Assembly: GCA_028023455.1 (NCBI GenBank)
Contig: JAQFVV010006640.1
Coordinates: 142,001-206,000, forward strand
DNA: 64,000 bases
Origin: Epiperipatus broadwayi
Taxonomy: Eukaryota; Onychophora; Udeonychophora; Euonychophora; Peripatidae
Direction: 5' to 3'
Made by a program: the position numbers and the translations under genes. The notes under the pieces are model-generated. The model was not told where the DNA came from, did not search any database, and saw only the letters and a list, made by a program, of their open reading frames with translations. Positions 37,786-54,300 of the stretch are shown piece by piece. The first letter of the stretch is position 1. Every line of letters starts with the position of its first letter.

Positions 37786-40021
37786 CATATATTGATACAA
37801 GTATATAATAAGCCTGTATTTATATTATTTTCAAATTATTGTGTTGCTTTTTTTGTGATTGTCTATGACAGCCAGATAAGGAAATATGACTGCTGGAATA
37901 TTGTGAAATTTGTAAATTTTAATAGGTTTTTTGTTTGTTTATTTACATTTTGCTTTGGATAGTGTTTTAGTAAAATCATGTAATTCACATGAAATTTCTT
38001 TAAAATTAATTATTCTTAAATAATAGATTAATTAATAAAGTAAAATCATTTTTAAAGTGGTAGTTATTCAATGAAAATTGTAAAGATACTGCCATAAAAC
38101 AATAGATGTTGGAAAAAAAGATTTGGATTAATAATAATAAACTTCCAAACTGAATTCAAATTTGTATAAATTACATTTTAAATAATAGATGCAGGTAAAA
38201 CATTAATTTTAAAAAGAAAATGTGGAAGGCTTGAGAGTTAAATGTCCCTGGATGACAAACATTTAAGGATCTATGCTTCATCATCATTTCATTGCTAAAA
38301 TAACCTCTCAAATAATAACCTATTTGAATATTTGTTGTTCTTAAGCTTTAATGGGTATTAGGAATTTCTAAATGATTTTGTTGTATTTTAAAACAGACAT
38401 AATAATATGATACTTTCAATTCCAGTTTTAAATAATTACTGAAAAGTGCATAAATAATATGTTTCCATTTAAAAAATATATTCTCAACATTCTTGGAGTG
38501 TTTTTGATACTTTTAAATTGAAATAGGGTTGCAATAGGAAATACTAAAAAAAATCACTTTTCTCCTTTAGGTTGTCAAGATACAAAAACTAATAATATTA
38601 AGACTGTTGCTATGGAAATAATGAATCACTATGATTTTTAAACCAAATTTTAATTTATTAATGTAATAGAACCAATATATCCATAAAGAACATAGAGAAA
38701 AGTCATTTTAAAGCATGATTTACATTTTATTACTAACTTTAATATGGGCCACATTTCATAAACCCCAAACGTTATGATTGATCTTATATGTATATAATTA
38801 CAAAGAAATCAGGTCATCTATCACATAACCTAATTTAACAAGCCTATATTACAAATGTTATATAATGACCTTGCAAATAGCTCTTAACAAACTTTTTAGA
38901 ATATTCCCAAGTATATATATAAGAATAACTATGATAAACTTTATATATTATTAGGAAGAATGAGCGATTCTCATTAGCAATTTTTGATTCAATTATTATA
39001 TTATTTCTACAGAGTCATAAAAATAACAATCTTCTATTGTAATTTATTTTAATTTTAACACATTAATTAGTATGTATTTATATAAACATACGTTCTATTT
39101 CAAGGTCTATTCTGCGATTTTCATGATAATACAATTCTTTCATCAAGCTACAATAGTTTTGTTATATTTCAAATTCAAATTTTATCTTTTATACTACTTG
39201 GTAGTTTTTTTTAAATAATTAATTATAATTATAAAAATATGGGATAGGATATCTTTCATAATTCAACCAGAAATCAGAAACATTTTATAATCAGAGCTAT
39301 TAGACTGTTTTATTCACATAACGTTCAGAACTTATATAAGTCTTACATCCTATATGATTTATATAATGCGACTTCATATATTTCACGAATGAAAATATAA
39401 TCTTTTAAAAAACCTCAATTATAAGATTGCCTTTGGATATCATATAAAATGCTTAAATTTATCCAGTTAGTTTTGTTTTTATTTACGTAATTATGTTTGC
39501 ATTATAATTTATATGTGGGTTATATGTTTCATTCTAATACATATTTTATTTATATTGTGATTTAAATTTGCGTGTTATAAATTAACCAAATATTTTTTGA
39601 AAAAATCTATCTCTTATACAACTCTTAGCTCTTATAAATAAAATACTTTTGTAGATATTTAATCAAAACGACTTTCAACTAAATTTAATAATTTTGCATG
39701 CATGCAATTAATATTGTAAAATATATGTGTAACTGAATAATTAGTTACTCAGAAGTCATGTGACATTACCCAATGACAGATTGAGCTTCAACCCATTTAG
39801 CTTTCGATCTGTCAATATAATTGTGAAATCAATCGATATTCTGTTATACTTTAATAACTACATTTAAGTGCTTAAGCAAAAAATAAAACAGGCACTAATT
39901 TTAATTACACTGAGAATTCAAATAAGCTACTCAAACCGGTTATTTTAATTGGCTATACTCAAAAACATTATTTATTAAAAGTAATTAAATAAGTTTAAAA
40001 AAAGTGTATAATTATTTACAA
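37786..40021. other. AT-rich stretch, no feature recognised
   Basis: Nothing recognised on either strand. Confidence 0.4.
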
Positions 40022-40169
40022 ATTTCGTAATAAGTTATATTTACGATGAAATATGCGTCACGATTTTTAGGCTGCAAACAACAAAAACCAATTATTTTTT
40101 TTACTTCCTGGTGAAATACGCTAGAGGGCCATCTTGTTTTTACCAAGAAAATATAACTTATTATGAAAT
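40022..40169. repeat. Inverted-repeat pair, possible small MITE
   Basis: Arms of 21 bp at 40022-40042 and 40149-40169 match with one difference (atttcgtaataagttatattt and its inverse) around about 106 bases. The whole unit is about 148 bp, within the range of small MITEs. No certain target duplication is visible. Confidence 0.45.
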
Positions 40170-40854
40170 GCTATATTTATAAAACCTGTCTGTATCTTCT
40201 TATATATATTATATGGAGATATAGATAGGTTTGTGCTTACTAGATTACTATGCTAATGCAAAATGGCTTTTCATATTAGGAGTCCACAAAAATGTAATTA
40301 TGCAAAAGTGAACTATTATATCATATCAGAAAATTGATATGTTAATTGATATTATAATCTTACCATTGTATTATTACAATTTTGCAAAGCATTCTTAAGT
40401 CACTTTATAATATCTTTATGTTGCATCATTAGATTGTCCAAGACCCACTTCTATGTAATAAATGGAGTAAAAGAACTACTCTATATGCAACTAATTTAAT
40501 AGCAACAGAAATTTCCTTGTGATAAAATAGTTTATCTTTTAACTTGTTAAAAGTCACAGCACATTGGAATCTGTGCCCTCTTCAACATTTAAATCCATCA
40601 TTCTACTTATAAAACTATTAAATATTGGTTTTATATTTTCAAGTTGAACATCATTCAAACTAAAAGTTGCTGAAATTTTTTGTTTGTTACTGTCTGAATA
40701 AAAAAAAAAATCTTGAAATTTTTTAAAATTAATTTTTAAACCGAATCTTTATATGTTGCATTCAAAACATTGAACAGACTTTGCAGGTATTCTTTAAATG
40801 ATCATGATTAATTTTAAATTATGATTAAGTTGTAATTCAGGTAGGTTTTCCAAA

Positions 40855-41315
40855 TTGTTCTCTACACTACCACTTGTTCATCATATTGCCATTTGTAATG
40901 TAGGCATTCTCTACCAATAACTGACTTTGTTCTGAATCACATGGATTTCAACTAAGCACATCAGCCACTACATTCTTGCATTCCTTACAACATTGCATGG
41001 TGTAATCAAATTCCTGCAACAGCAAACTCCATCTGACTAGATGACTGTTGGTTAGATAACTGTGGTTTGGTAATTCAAAGCTTTTGCAATCTGTGATCAC
41101 TATCACCTCTGATCCAAGAAAAGACCCATACTAGTGGCAGTGTTTCATTCTCTGTTATGGTATAATTTATTTCTGACCTTTCAGGAGTCAGCTGATAATG
41201 TAGAGGACCCCAGGTTGGTCATCCTCCTGGATTTGGGATGTTACCCCCAATCAAAATCACTTCTATCTATCTGGACAATAAATGGTTTATTAAAATCAGG
41301 GAAGACTAACATTCT
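40855..41315 (-). pseudogene. Gypsy RNase H remnant
   Basis: Begins with FPDFNKPFIVQIDRSDFDWG, the usual Gypsy RNase H start containing the first catalytic Asp, followed after a frameshift by QLTPERSEINYTITENETLP. It ends near 40,860 in a region that corresponds base for base to the KNIVADTLNRNPC tail of the fragment at 56.3 kb, here with stops. Confidence 0.7.
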
Positions 41316-41524
41316 TTTCTCTAAAATCCTGTTATTCTCAAATGTCTCATCCTGTTCTTTGAGCTATTTCCACCTCTCATCTTTCCTGATTAATCTTAAT
41401 AATGGCTCCATATAGTCAGAGAACTTTTGGTAGAAATGATGGTAAAACTTACATAGGTCTAAAAATGTTTAGTTTAGCAAAGTTTTGAATGGCACTGATA
41501 TTTCCTGGATGAGGTCTTATTCCA

Positions 41525-42130
41525 TCACAATCTACTACCTGGATTGAGACTAAGGTACTATTCTTGAAGTTGATTTTGATGCTTTCTGGAAGCACTCCTG
41601 GAAAAAAATAGATAGGTATTGAAAGTGCTCTTCAACAGTTGTAGATGCAATGATCACATCATCCACATACATCATAATGATCTGTTTCACCTCAGAAGAT
41701 AGGTTATTATTTAGACATCTTATCAAACCAGCACCACTATTTATTAACCTCAATTGCATCCTATTGAATTGGTAAATAAAACCCTCATATCAGAAAACAG
41801 AATATTGGTAATCATCTGGATGGAGCTCAATCTGACAATAGCTGGAGGTTAGATTAAAAATGGAAAACATCTTTTTGTTTCCAAATCTCATGACTAATTC
41901 ACATATGTCTGTCAGGGACAATAATTTTATTTAGTTGTCTAAAATTCAAACAAAACCTCATTGGCCCATCTTTGTTCTTCACAGTTACAACTGGATTACA
42001 GTATGATGAAGAGCATTTGGAAATTATTCCCTAATCCAGCATTTTATTAATTTGCTTAGTTATTTATGGCTGATACTTGTATGGAATAGAATATGACTTG
42101 GATTTAAATGGTTGATCATGTACTAATCTT
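41525..42130 (-). pseudogene. Gypsy reverse transcriptase remnant
   Basis: Conserved RT blocks appear in order on the minus strand: HDQPFKSKSYSIPYKYQP, TKQINKMLD then GIISKCSSSYCNPVVTVKNK, DGPMRFCLNFRQLNKIIVPD, then after frameshifts QIELHPDDYQYSVFWYEGF, and finally the catalytic YVDDVIIAS in an open frame at 41759-41550. The order and spacing are those of Gypsy RTs. The FG-L segment usually found before the catalytic box has been substituted. At least six stops or frameshifts make it inactive. Confidence 0.85.
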
Positions 42131-42384
42131 ATTCTCTGCTGAAATCCCTTGATCACTTTTGGTATCTCTAAAAAAATTAGGCTAAATTCATGTATCACAG
42201 CTATCAATTTCAATATATCTTCACTTCCAAGCAAGTTGGATTATGTGAGCTTATTATCTATGAGTGCTTCCAGAATGCTAGATATAACACAATCAACTTC
42301 AGGTAGATCATATCTCAGAATCAATGTCATCTACATGACCTCATCATTTATCCTATCTACTTTGTTAGAGAAATCAATAATACA

Positions 42385-42675
42385 ATGTGTTCAAGTGTAG
42401 GTAATTTGCCCCAAGAATGACATCATGGATCAAGTGATTCAGTATAAGGAAGATATAATAGAGGATTGTTTGGCCAACTTTCATTTCAACCCAGATAAGC
42501 TTCTATATAAGCTTTGCTTTCCTACTGATTGTTAGCCATAGTAACCTGAATAGATTTCAGTGCCAAGGTTTTAATTTTAGGATTTTTACCAAAATCTCTT
42601 GATAAAAGTTTTATCTGAGATAAGGAAAATCTGGCTACCAGAATCTAACAGTGCTTTAACGTGTAAGCCTTCAAA
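42385..42675 (-). pseudogene. Gypsy aspartic protease remnant
   Basis: The retropepsin active-site block VKALLDSGSQIFLIS is clear at about 42,665-42,620, carrying the catalytic Asp-Ser-Gly. The C-terminal block HDVILGANYLHLN at about 42,430-42,390 matches the conserved I-L-G segment. Between them the frame shifts and stops more than once. It would cleave the Gag-Pol polyprotein in an active element. Confidence 0.7.
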
Positions 42676-43786
42676 AAACCTCTATTATGAGGCAGCTATG
42701 CAAAGTGAATTTAGATCCTTTGTCTTCCCACAAACACATCATATTAATGATTTCTCAATCAGAAGTTCATTTCATGTTCCTTAGTGTATTTCTGGTTTAT
42801 TGAGGTAAAAAACACAAATTCAAGTATCCTTAAAATTTGGCTTTGGTTGAATTTTCAGTAAATAAGTACTACACCCTCATTTTGGGGACTTTTCAAGACT
42901 ATGGGGAGAGCTTATTCCTGTTTTGTTATTATTTGTCCAGTTCTTTTTAGCTGACCATATATACAAAAGGCTACTTTGTAAGGATATCTGTTTCCAATGG
43001 TTAGAATAGTTATTATTTTTTTCTCTTTTTATAAAAGATAGCATTAATAGTAGCCTCTTCTTTTTTTTTTCAGGCATCATAATCAACAGATTTGTTGTTC
43101 ATATCTATATTAGTTAACAGTTCAATTACCTGCTCTATGGTCCTAACATTCTAACAACATTGTTACACAATAGTGATTGTTCAATCCTGAGTGTTAAGTT
43201 TCTTTTTATTATTCTGATAATTTGGCTTTCACTCAGGCAGTAGGTGTTTAGCATTCTTAATTTTGTAACTTGGTGGTGGAAGAACTTCATCAAGGTTTCT
43301 CCAGGTGCTACTCTGTACTTCTTCTGGAGTAGTTGGTATAATAAAACCTTTTGCCTATCTTTTGTTCCTGAAATTTTTTACTAGCAGTATTTGATATTAA
43401 TCAGAGATAGATTGGGTCTGAAAAATGACTCCCACCACACCAGTGCATCACACTGAAGGTGGTTATATGCAATAATAACCTTTTCACCCTCTGAAAGTTT
43501 CTGTTCACAGAGGAATAAAGGTTCAGACCCCTAAAGGGTTTAATGGGTGACTTTGATGGTAGATCCCTTAGTTTGACAAATTGATTAATAGCATTCACTT
43601 GTGCAGCTAGTTAAGAGTCTTGTTGATTTCTGTAGTGTTTATGTGTGGGGTCAATACATGATCATCAGAGTGGGTTTGATAACTATCTGGGATTAAAACC
43701 TTCTAAACTAATGTTAGGAAGGTAATATTCTGTCTCAGGCAGGATGTGATGTGGAAGTGAGTTCCTTCAGAATGGTCACTTATTCT

Positions 43787-44700
43787 CTATAGGTCTTTGA
43801 TAGAAATCTCTAAATGATGATTCCTATCATCCCATATTTTTCTAGTACACTGAATCCTTACATGAACCTCAGCTTGTTTCACTCCACTAGTCAGCATTTC
43901 TTGGTACAGCTGAGACTCTAGCACTATCAGTCTCTGATTAAATATTTTACCCATTCTATCAATTTGCTCTCTTATTTCATTAGCATTTTTCACAAACTTT
44001 TCTATAGTATCTGTATCTGTGGTAGTGTCAATCTTCATTTTGACTATTCTACCCTCAACCCATTTAAGATGCTGATTCACCACTACTAACATCTTGTTGC
44101 ATGACCCAACCTTATCATTTTGCACTATGGAAAATTGTATTCTGGACTGAATCCCTTGAAATTTATCTTGGATCTGAGTTGGGATTTTATCCTATTCTAT
44201 ATGCACTTCATGCCTAAAAGTCTGTTGGCTCTGGTGTGCCTGGTCACATTTGACATTCCACTGTTCCATGATGCTACCTTTGAAATCATCAAATCACTGC
44301 TGGCATCTTACATCTTTTTCATCAATTTCCTTCTCCATCTCTAACATTACCTTTCTTCAGCTCAGCATTGTCTTTCTGAACATTTACTAATTTTAGAAAG
44401 CATTGTCCCATATCATCAGACAGCTTAGTTTCAACACTGTCAATCTTTGTTTTCATTTATTCTTTCATATTTATATCCATATTCAATTTTTCCTTTATCT
44501 TACTTATATCAGCCTTGATTGCCATTTTCTCCATCTTACTATTCATATTATTTATATCACCCTTGGTTACCATTTTTTCCATCATCACTTGGAATATTTG
44601 TTGCATGATCATCATATTCTCAGCAATTTTTTTTATTTCAACACTGGGTGATGGATTGACTTCAGTGGCAGGAGTCTTTCAAGTTTGAGAAACCACTTGT
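43787..44700 (-). pseudogene. Gypsy gag region
   Basis: On the minus strand a methionine-rich, heptad-like helix runs through ENMMIMQQIFQVMMEKM, GDINNMNSKMEKMAIKAD and SKIKEKLNMDIN. After stops it continues in the open frame 44125-43787 (112 codons) with KNANEIREQIDRMGKIFNQR. The pattern is that of a coiled-coil Gag assembly domain, and resembles the gag-like frame of the LTR element at 25.5-26.2 kb. No zinc knuckle was found. Confidence 0.55.
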
Positions 44701-44860
44701 CTTCCTTCCTGTATCTGTGGGGATTGTCCACCTTCCATTATAGACCCCCGGGTACTTGTATCAGTATAGATCTTTCCTCATTACTGGTAATATCATCTAC
44801 CATCTCACTGCCACTATTATTTTTCATTACTTTGATTCCATAGTACCTAATTGTTTACCA

Positions 44861-45967
44861 GGTTATCATTAAATATAATTTCTTTTGCAAACTATATATA
44901 AATATTTATTAAACTATAAATAACTGCATGCCATAGTGTATCATGCCATCCCTAACTATTGCATTTATCTCTAACCTCATTTTTTAAAAAAAATCTACTT
45001 TTGGCCTATGTCCTTTTACACACCTAACTCTACTATTTTAGTATTATTTATTAATTATTTATCATCAACCTTTGTTTATCGTTCAATCCACTATATTTCA
45101 AATTTGCATTCATTATTTTGCATATATTTTTTTATTGACATACCTATTTAAAATTGGTTCTAGTTTATGGAATTTGTTTTGTTAATGGAAGTGTTAGTTG
45201 TTTGCCATAGTGTAGTTCATGTGGGTTTATATTGACAGAAATATGAAATGTAAGTTCACAAGAAAATATTTTTTAAATATCAATCCAATGGCTGGACCTC
45301 TCTTGCAACTACAGTATATTCATACCTAACACACTGAGTACCAGATGTAAGTGATTATGCCAACATGTTGCACACCAGATGTAATAGATGGGAAAAAGTC
45401 TGGAGACTAAGGTATAATGCAGATGTAACAGTCTGGAAACTATGGCTTAATGTGCCCTGATTAGTTACACCAGATGTAATGGTCTGAAGAGTTCTACCAG
45501 GCTGAGAAAGGGAAAAAGTCACTTCTAACAATGGTCAGACTTTGGGTCTTCATGTAGGATGCTGATGAAAACTTGATGAAATGCCTAACAAATGATTGCA
45601 TGTATTTTTAATTGACTAGACCTGTTTAATAATATCAGATACAATTTAGGTTTCATCCACCTCTCACTCCTTTCTTATTACATTATGCCCTAATATTTGA
45701 GCCCAGGAAAATATTGCCTTTGACTCCTTTAACAGGTATGATCAGATACATGAAGCAACTTCTGCACCTCTGCATATGTTACAACTAGCATTGAAAACAC
45801 TTAATTTACCATAAAACTATTATGCAAAAATAAAATAGGTGTGTGCATATTACAATTATTGGTGGACTGTTGAATTCCATGACAACTCAATAAACAAATA
45901 ATGTGAAATATTTAACATTTATTAACAATGATAAATGAACTTAGAAATAAAGTATTTTAAACAACAA
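44861..45967. other. Mixed stretch with a degenerate minisatellite
   Basis: From about 45,340 to 45,500 the motif accagatgtaa recurs at 45,341, 45,374, about 45,419 (shortened) and 45,469, each followed by variants of tctggaaact or similar. The spacing is 33-50 bp. It may be a decayed LTR or leader of the neighbouring Gypsy element, but no second copy was found left of it. The rest is featureless. Confidence 0.35.
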
Positions 45968-48272
<2,305 letters not shown>

Positions 48273-48280
48273 AAGAATAA

Positions 48281-48325
48281 GTGCATTCAGGCCACTTAAT
48301 GGGCATCTGGGCCTCATCAGTGGAA
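48281..48325 (-). ncRNA. Degenerate hammerhead-like motif
   Basis: On the minus strand CACTGATGA (ending 48314) carries the first hammerhead box. A GGCC/GGCC helix with a 16-base loop follows, then U-GAA-UGCAC where GAAAC and a short helix III would be expected. The second box is imperfect and helix I does not pair well, so cleavage is doubtful. It resembles the terminal-repeat ribozymes of Penelope-like elements. Confidence 0.3.
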
Positions 48326-51300
48326 AGAGAATATTTGAGATCTTGCTAGCATATAAATAAAGCTGAAATTTTAGGCTGCAGGTCTCTTTTTGCACTATTT
48401 TCATCAGCGTTGCAGAATGGATCCACATCAGTCAAAATCTTGAAATATGAATTTTGAATAGAGGGACTAAATTTGCTTCCCCATTCTTCTTCAAAATCAT
48501 TTTCATACTGCTATGCTCATATGCCATCTCCATTTATAGACTTCCTAAATTAAATGCTGAACTAACTATTGAAGCAGTCAGATCTAAGTTTGATCCTAGC
48601 TTCATGATCTTTCACATGTAGCCAACTTCAAACCCTTATACTAACTTTGAATTGCCAATGCAATGGAGTTTTATACATTCAGTCCACACTAGTTTCCTTA
48701 AAGAAAAACTAATCATTTCTATTAATAAATTCATGATAGAATTATTCATGAATTTATATATATATATATTATAACTGTGTTGATTGTGCATATATATTTA
48801 TAAATATTTAAATGTACATATTCGTTCTAAAGTTTCATTGTGTCGGGAATGTTTTGTTTTACTTTAAATAGTTTGTTCAAATTTTTAGTGATTAAAAGCT
48901 ACATTCTTTTGATAAGCTTTCAGATTGTCCCTTTCCAAAAACAATGGGTAAAGTTTTTATTAATTAGAAAAAGATAAGTCTTTAAAATGTAAGGACGGTC
49001 CTAATTAAAATCATTTTCTGATTTTAAAAATTCATTTTCTAATTAGAAAATGAATTCAAGTAAATGAGTTTGAAAGCCTTATCGAAGGAATGTATCTAAA
49101 AACAACTAGTAAATTTTTGTAAGATTGATTAGGAAAGAAGTGCTAGCCTGAAGGCATCAGATACAGTATAAAGAGCCCAGGGAAAGTTTCCAAGCAGCTA
49201 TTATTTCTCATTAAAAGAAGCCATCTTTGTTGCAAAAAAGTGCCAGTAAACTATGTGCTGTTCAAAATCATGAATTTAAAAATTGTTCCTATCATGATAA
49301 GAGGCTAAACCTCAGGAATCTGGCTATTGTTCCTGCAGTCCCCTAAAAATCTTCAATGAAGCTGCTAAATTCTTTCCGGACAAATCAGGTTGCCAAAATC
49401 AAATAAAATGCTGTTCAAGTAATCAATCAAATGGTGCCTACATTTTTTACCAACTCGGACGTGTAACCTAAGGATCCAGCCCGGAAGAAATGGGTAATAT
49501 ATTTCCATAAATTTCTGGCCAGTTCCAAACTTTATTTTACACTCCCTTTTAGAGCTCTTTTATTCTTTAATGTAACTATCTTTATAAAACCTTTTATTCA
49601 TGCTACTGTAAATTTATATCGTAATTCTCTCAATCTCTAGTCTTTAAACTTTCTCTTTTCTTACTTGGCAGTTCATTTACTATATTATATATATATTTAT
49701 TGTGTGATTTATTAATGTCATTTATTTTTAATTATATGCCAATAATCTTTCGACTCGATGATCTCCTTTGTTTCCTTTGCCTTGTGCTAATAGTAATATA
49801 TTAATTCTAATAGTAATTCTCGCCATTAGAACTAGATTTACCGTTCTATCAATTATCGAGTCGAAATATATTATTAAATTGTGTTATTTTTATAATTGGC
49901 TAATAATAAATTATTAGCTCCATTTTTAATCTATGCCCCAGCTATTTTTTGTATTCACCAATATGTATTTATTCATATCTAATCTTAAAATGTTTTTATT
50001 GCAAAAGGGCCAATAAAGGATCAAATATATTCTAATTCAACTTTGTTATTTAAGATTCAGGAAGGGCACAATGATTGGGGCATAATTAATATGATTTACA
50101 AATACTTTAAAATAATTTTTGCTAAAAGCTCGTTTGACTTTAATTAATTGATCAAGTCATCACATAGAGCATTCTTATGGGTTTAGTATTCAAACGATGA
50201 CTCTCAAGTCATCATCTTCAAACGTTGCTGACGTAGGGCAATCTTCCGCTCCATCAGGCTGGTCGGTGATCATATTTCTGTTATTTTAAATTATCGAGGA
50301 AGAAAGCACTTCCTCTCCTGTTCATATTAGTCAAAGGGCATAAGACTTGTCAGACGCAAGCTGCCATAGGACTTCGATTATCGACTAGCTATTATCTTTC
50401 AATTTCATTTTATAGCTCATAATTCGTCAGCACCGTTACCTCTCTGTTCCAGTAAAGCCCACTCTGATGTTCATAATTCGTGACGAAGTGATTTCAGTTA
50501 AAGTCAAACAAATTATCAGTTATATTTAATTAAATAAGTTTTCCAATAAAGATTAAAGTTATGCCCTAAAATACGTATCTTGCTCTTCATGAATGAATTT
50601 GCGAATGTGAAAATAAATCTCACATTCTGTCATAATAAAATTAGAGTAATAATTCCCTTTACTAATGAATACCTTTATCTGCCTTTTATTTCTTGTTGGG
50701 AGCATAGACATAGACTTTCAAATATTGTGTAATATTCATTGGCATATAATAAGGACCGCCACTCATATTACAATTATAAACTTTGTTTAAGGACTAAAAT
50801 TAATTAATTTAATCTTCATTTAAAATTCAAACAAAACAAATTATTATTATTAAATATTTTCTAAACACATTTGGTTTTTTAGTTCTTAATTCTTTTATGA
50901 TTATTTTAATGTTAATACTTGCTGTCTGTGTTGGCAACCCGAACATATACATATGATTCGATTTAAAATTATTTTATTCAGTTTACTATCAGATATTAAT
51001 GTCAGTTCAGGGGTCTCTGATCCTCACCAACCATTGAGCTAGTTTCTTGGTGCATAGCACTGTGCCGTTGATTTAGATTTCTACTAATCTGAGCTGTTGA
51101 GTTGGGTTTGAATTCAGTTTGGTTCAGCTGAGTTTGGATCCAACTTGCAGTTTAGGTGGTGGGTTTTTCGACAGGTACACTATATCAAGATGCCATCTAT
51201 TATTTTTTCAAACTTTGCATTGCCAACCATGTTTTCCACATTTTACAGTCTTATGCATATCAATCTCTATGGACATCAAGTCATCAAGTAATGGAAGGTA

Positions 51301-54300
51301 AATCCTATCATGCTGCTAATATGAACTCTTTTAAAACTTTAATTTTTAAAATATAAATTATTTGTAATGTAATTCTCTCCTTATTTAGATGTGGTGTTAT
51401 AGCGCTAGTTATAATAATTCTGTAAAGTAATGACTTTCTCTTGTTTTTGTAAAAATCTAATGCACGAATCTATAACTTTATTTTTTATGCATTTCTTTAA
51501 TGGGTTTCACAATTTCTATTAAATATTTTAAATGTGACAACTTTTAATTTCAATATTATAAATTTTTGTATGATTTAATTTAATATTCTAATAGTTCAAT
51601 CTAGTGAACCAATCATAAATTTTTTTATTAGATATCCTTGCTATTATGGGATATTAAATAGTTAAATGTAAGCTTTCTTACCTAACTAAAAGTTTGCTCG
51701 ATTGAATGAGATTTTAAGTTGTTCTATTTTACTTAGTGATAGATTATCTGCTACTACATTTAAGATATCAATTTATTGTCATGTTCACACTATTGATTTT
51801 ATTTTTATACTATATTTTAAAGTAAATTTAATGACCTTAACTTTTCTGTTTTTTATTATTATTATATAATCAATCATTTGCTCACCACGCCATCTAGCAT
51901 GATAATTGTTTTATGGAATTAATTACTAGTTAGCATACTAATATTTGTTTAATAAAGTAAACAATATTTCCCCTTTTTATTGTTTTGACATCCTCACTAA
52001 TATTAAAGGACATTTGTGTACCTTTTGAGAGGAATCAAATTATGTCATGTCATTATACTAGATTCTATTAAATCACAGGGGCCTTAATTTACCTATCAGC
52101 ATCATTAAGAACCTGATTTTTTTATTATTAGCATTGCTTGGCCTAGATAACGTTACAAAAAATTTTTACATCTTGCTTTGTCAAACTTAAAACCCGGAGG
52201 TCTGGCATTATTTACTTATGCATTTCCCTGAAAGGAGTTTGGAAGCACCAACTCCAGAATATTGTCAGGCTGTAGTTAGCCTCTGCATGGGATAACACTG
52301 GAAAATCAGAACCATGGAAATCACCTTTTTTCAAATGCCAACCTGTCACATGTATAGGCACATTTTGTATACTTACATAATTGATGAAGCATCCATCCTA
52401 AAATTGACTCAACCTTTTCTAATGTTATCATTTAGTCAGCACCACATTCTTGCTAAATATTCTTATTTTTGCCCGTTTTAAATTCATAAGACATAATGCC
52501 ATGATTTCTAAAATCCATCCTATATTTTCGCTTATAGTATAGGTTAGGAATTTCATTTTAAAGCTTATTTAAGCTATCCACCCTCTCATTGAAACAATGT
52601 TTGAGTGCACTAACAAACAATGCTAAATAAATCCTATCAAGTCAAAAAGGACTAGGATAAAATACAAATAACTTTTCTGTATAAGCATTTTGAGGTCTAA
52701 TGACTGTTTAATTAAATTGGGTAAACTATAAAATATTTTTGTGTGTAGTTCAAATGAACCATAGTAAATGAAAATGATGTAACTTATATCCCATTTCTCC
52801 TTGTTCTTTAAGACCATTTATTTTTCATAAAATAATCATAGTGTTCAAATTATAAATTGGTGAAATTGGTATCTACTGTTAGCATATTAAGCTGCATCAT
52901 CTTGACTATCTGTACATTTTTTTTGAATCATTGTATTCAATTGAGGGTTTGTATATTATTTAACCATTAACTTATGAGCTATTATTATGTAATTTCTTAA
53001 ATATGCAAATCAGTGGTCATAATCAGGTGAAAACCAAAATTCTGAGTTTATATGTAATTAGATTTGCGACTATGCATTAAATTATATAACTATTTGTTTA
53101 TTCATTATCTCATAATTAATATTAATAAATTATTAACCATATAATTAGTACTTAATTCTGTGTTGCCTCATTATTTATGCATACACATCGTTAATTAAAT
53201 TGTGTCATATATAACTCATTTCCATTGAGTTTAGGCCAATTTCTGAGATTTATTAATGAATTTTGATAAAAAGTGTAAATTATAATCTGAAGCTGTTTCA
53301 TCTTGTTGGAGAGGTTTGAAGCTTAGTAGTATCATCTTTCCCTGTAGATCTCTTGTTTATCAACTGTGGCTCCAAGACAGGAATGAATAAGATTCCATCT
53401 ATTGTCATCAGAAATGTTGTTTGTAATGTTATAGATCTGGAAAATGGGCAATAGTGCAGAGTTCATAATTGTTCCTGATTTATGTATCTTGCACATGATT
53501 GGACTTGTGCTACTTTTGCCTAGATACTAGCTTTTGTTAGATGAAAACACAATTCTCACTGGTACAATAACATATAACATGAATTCTGTAATCTACCAAG
53601 TGTTGTAATTTAATCTGTGTAAAAATAGATGTAAATCTTACCTCAATATATACATAGATAATCTGATGTTGAGCAGCTAGAAAATGGATATGTTGACCTA
53701 GATTTTATTTACAATTATAAAAAAAAAACTAAATTAACCACCTTCCTTTTCTTCTCTGCTAACTCTAAAAATGAATTTTATCACAGCATAAACTATGAAG
53801 TGCCCCATCAGAGCATGAAAATAAAACACAGACAAAAAAAAATCACACAAAATGTACAATTTAGACAAAGTTCATAGAATTGTCCTAGTAGTAGTAAGTA
53901 GTTCATGACATTTAGGCATAGTAATTTTCAATAAGCAGTTTAGCTCACCAAATTATTTTCTTTAGCAAAGGATTGATCATGCAGTGATGTCTCTTGACAT
54001 TGTTTAAACTAAACACATTGATCCTTAGCTGTTTCATCTCTAAATATTACTGTGCAAGCTTCTTTTTGAACTGCAGGCATCTTTTTGGGTGTTATAATAA
54101 AGTAGAAGAAAATAAAAGTCTTGCACAAACATGTTAGGGAAGAAAGCGATCACACCATAGCACATTTTCCTTTATCCCATTTGCATCTCAAAATAACATT
54201 GGATAATTATTTATCATCATAAATCACATTTTATATATAGAAGTGTAAAAAAAAATATTCCATATTTGTTTTAACTATTAGCAGAATTAACTTTCATTTT

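Larger units (their letters stand above)
40540..44860 (-). mobile_element. Decayed Ty3/Gypsy-like retrotransposon, minus strand
   Basis: Right to left the block encodes a coiled-coil gag region (44.7-43.8 kb), an aspartic protease (about 42.67-42.39 kb), RT (about 42.13-41.53 kb) and RNase H (about 41.31-40.86 kb), the Gypsy order. Stops and frameshifts occur every few dozen codons. I could not find LTRs, a primer site or an integrase. The RNase H tail closely resembles that in the fragment at 56.3 kb, so both belong to one family. The block is much GC-richer than the flanks. Left of 40.86 kb a partly open frame continues to about 40.55 kb, but I do not recognise it. Confidence 0.85.

Noticed and set aside
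44120-44651. Plus-strand frames over the Gypsy gag
   Set aside because: They are antisense to the recognised gag region.
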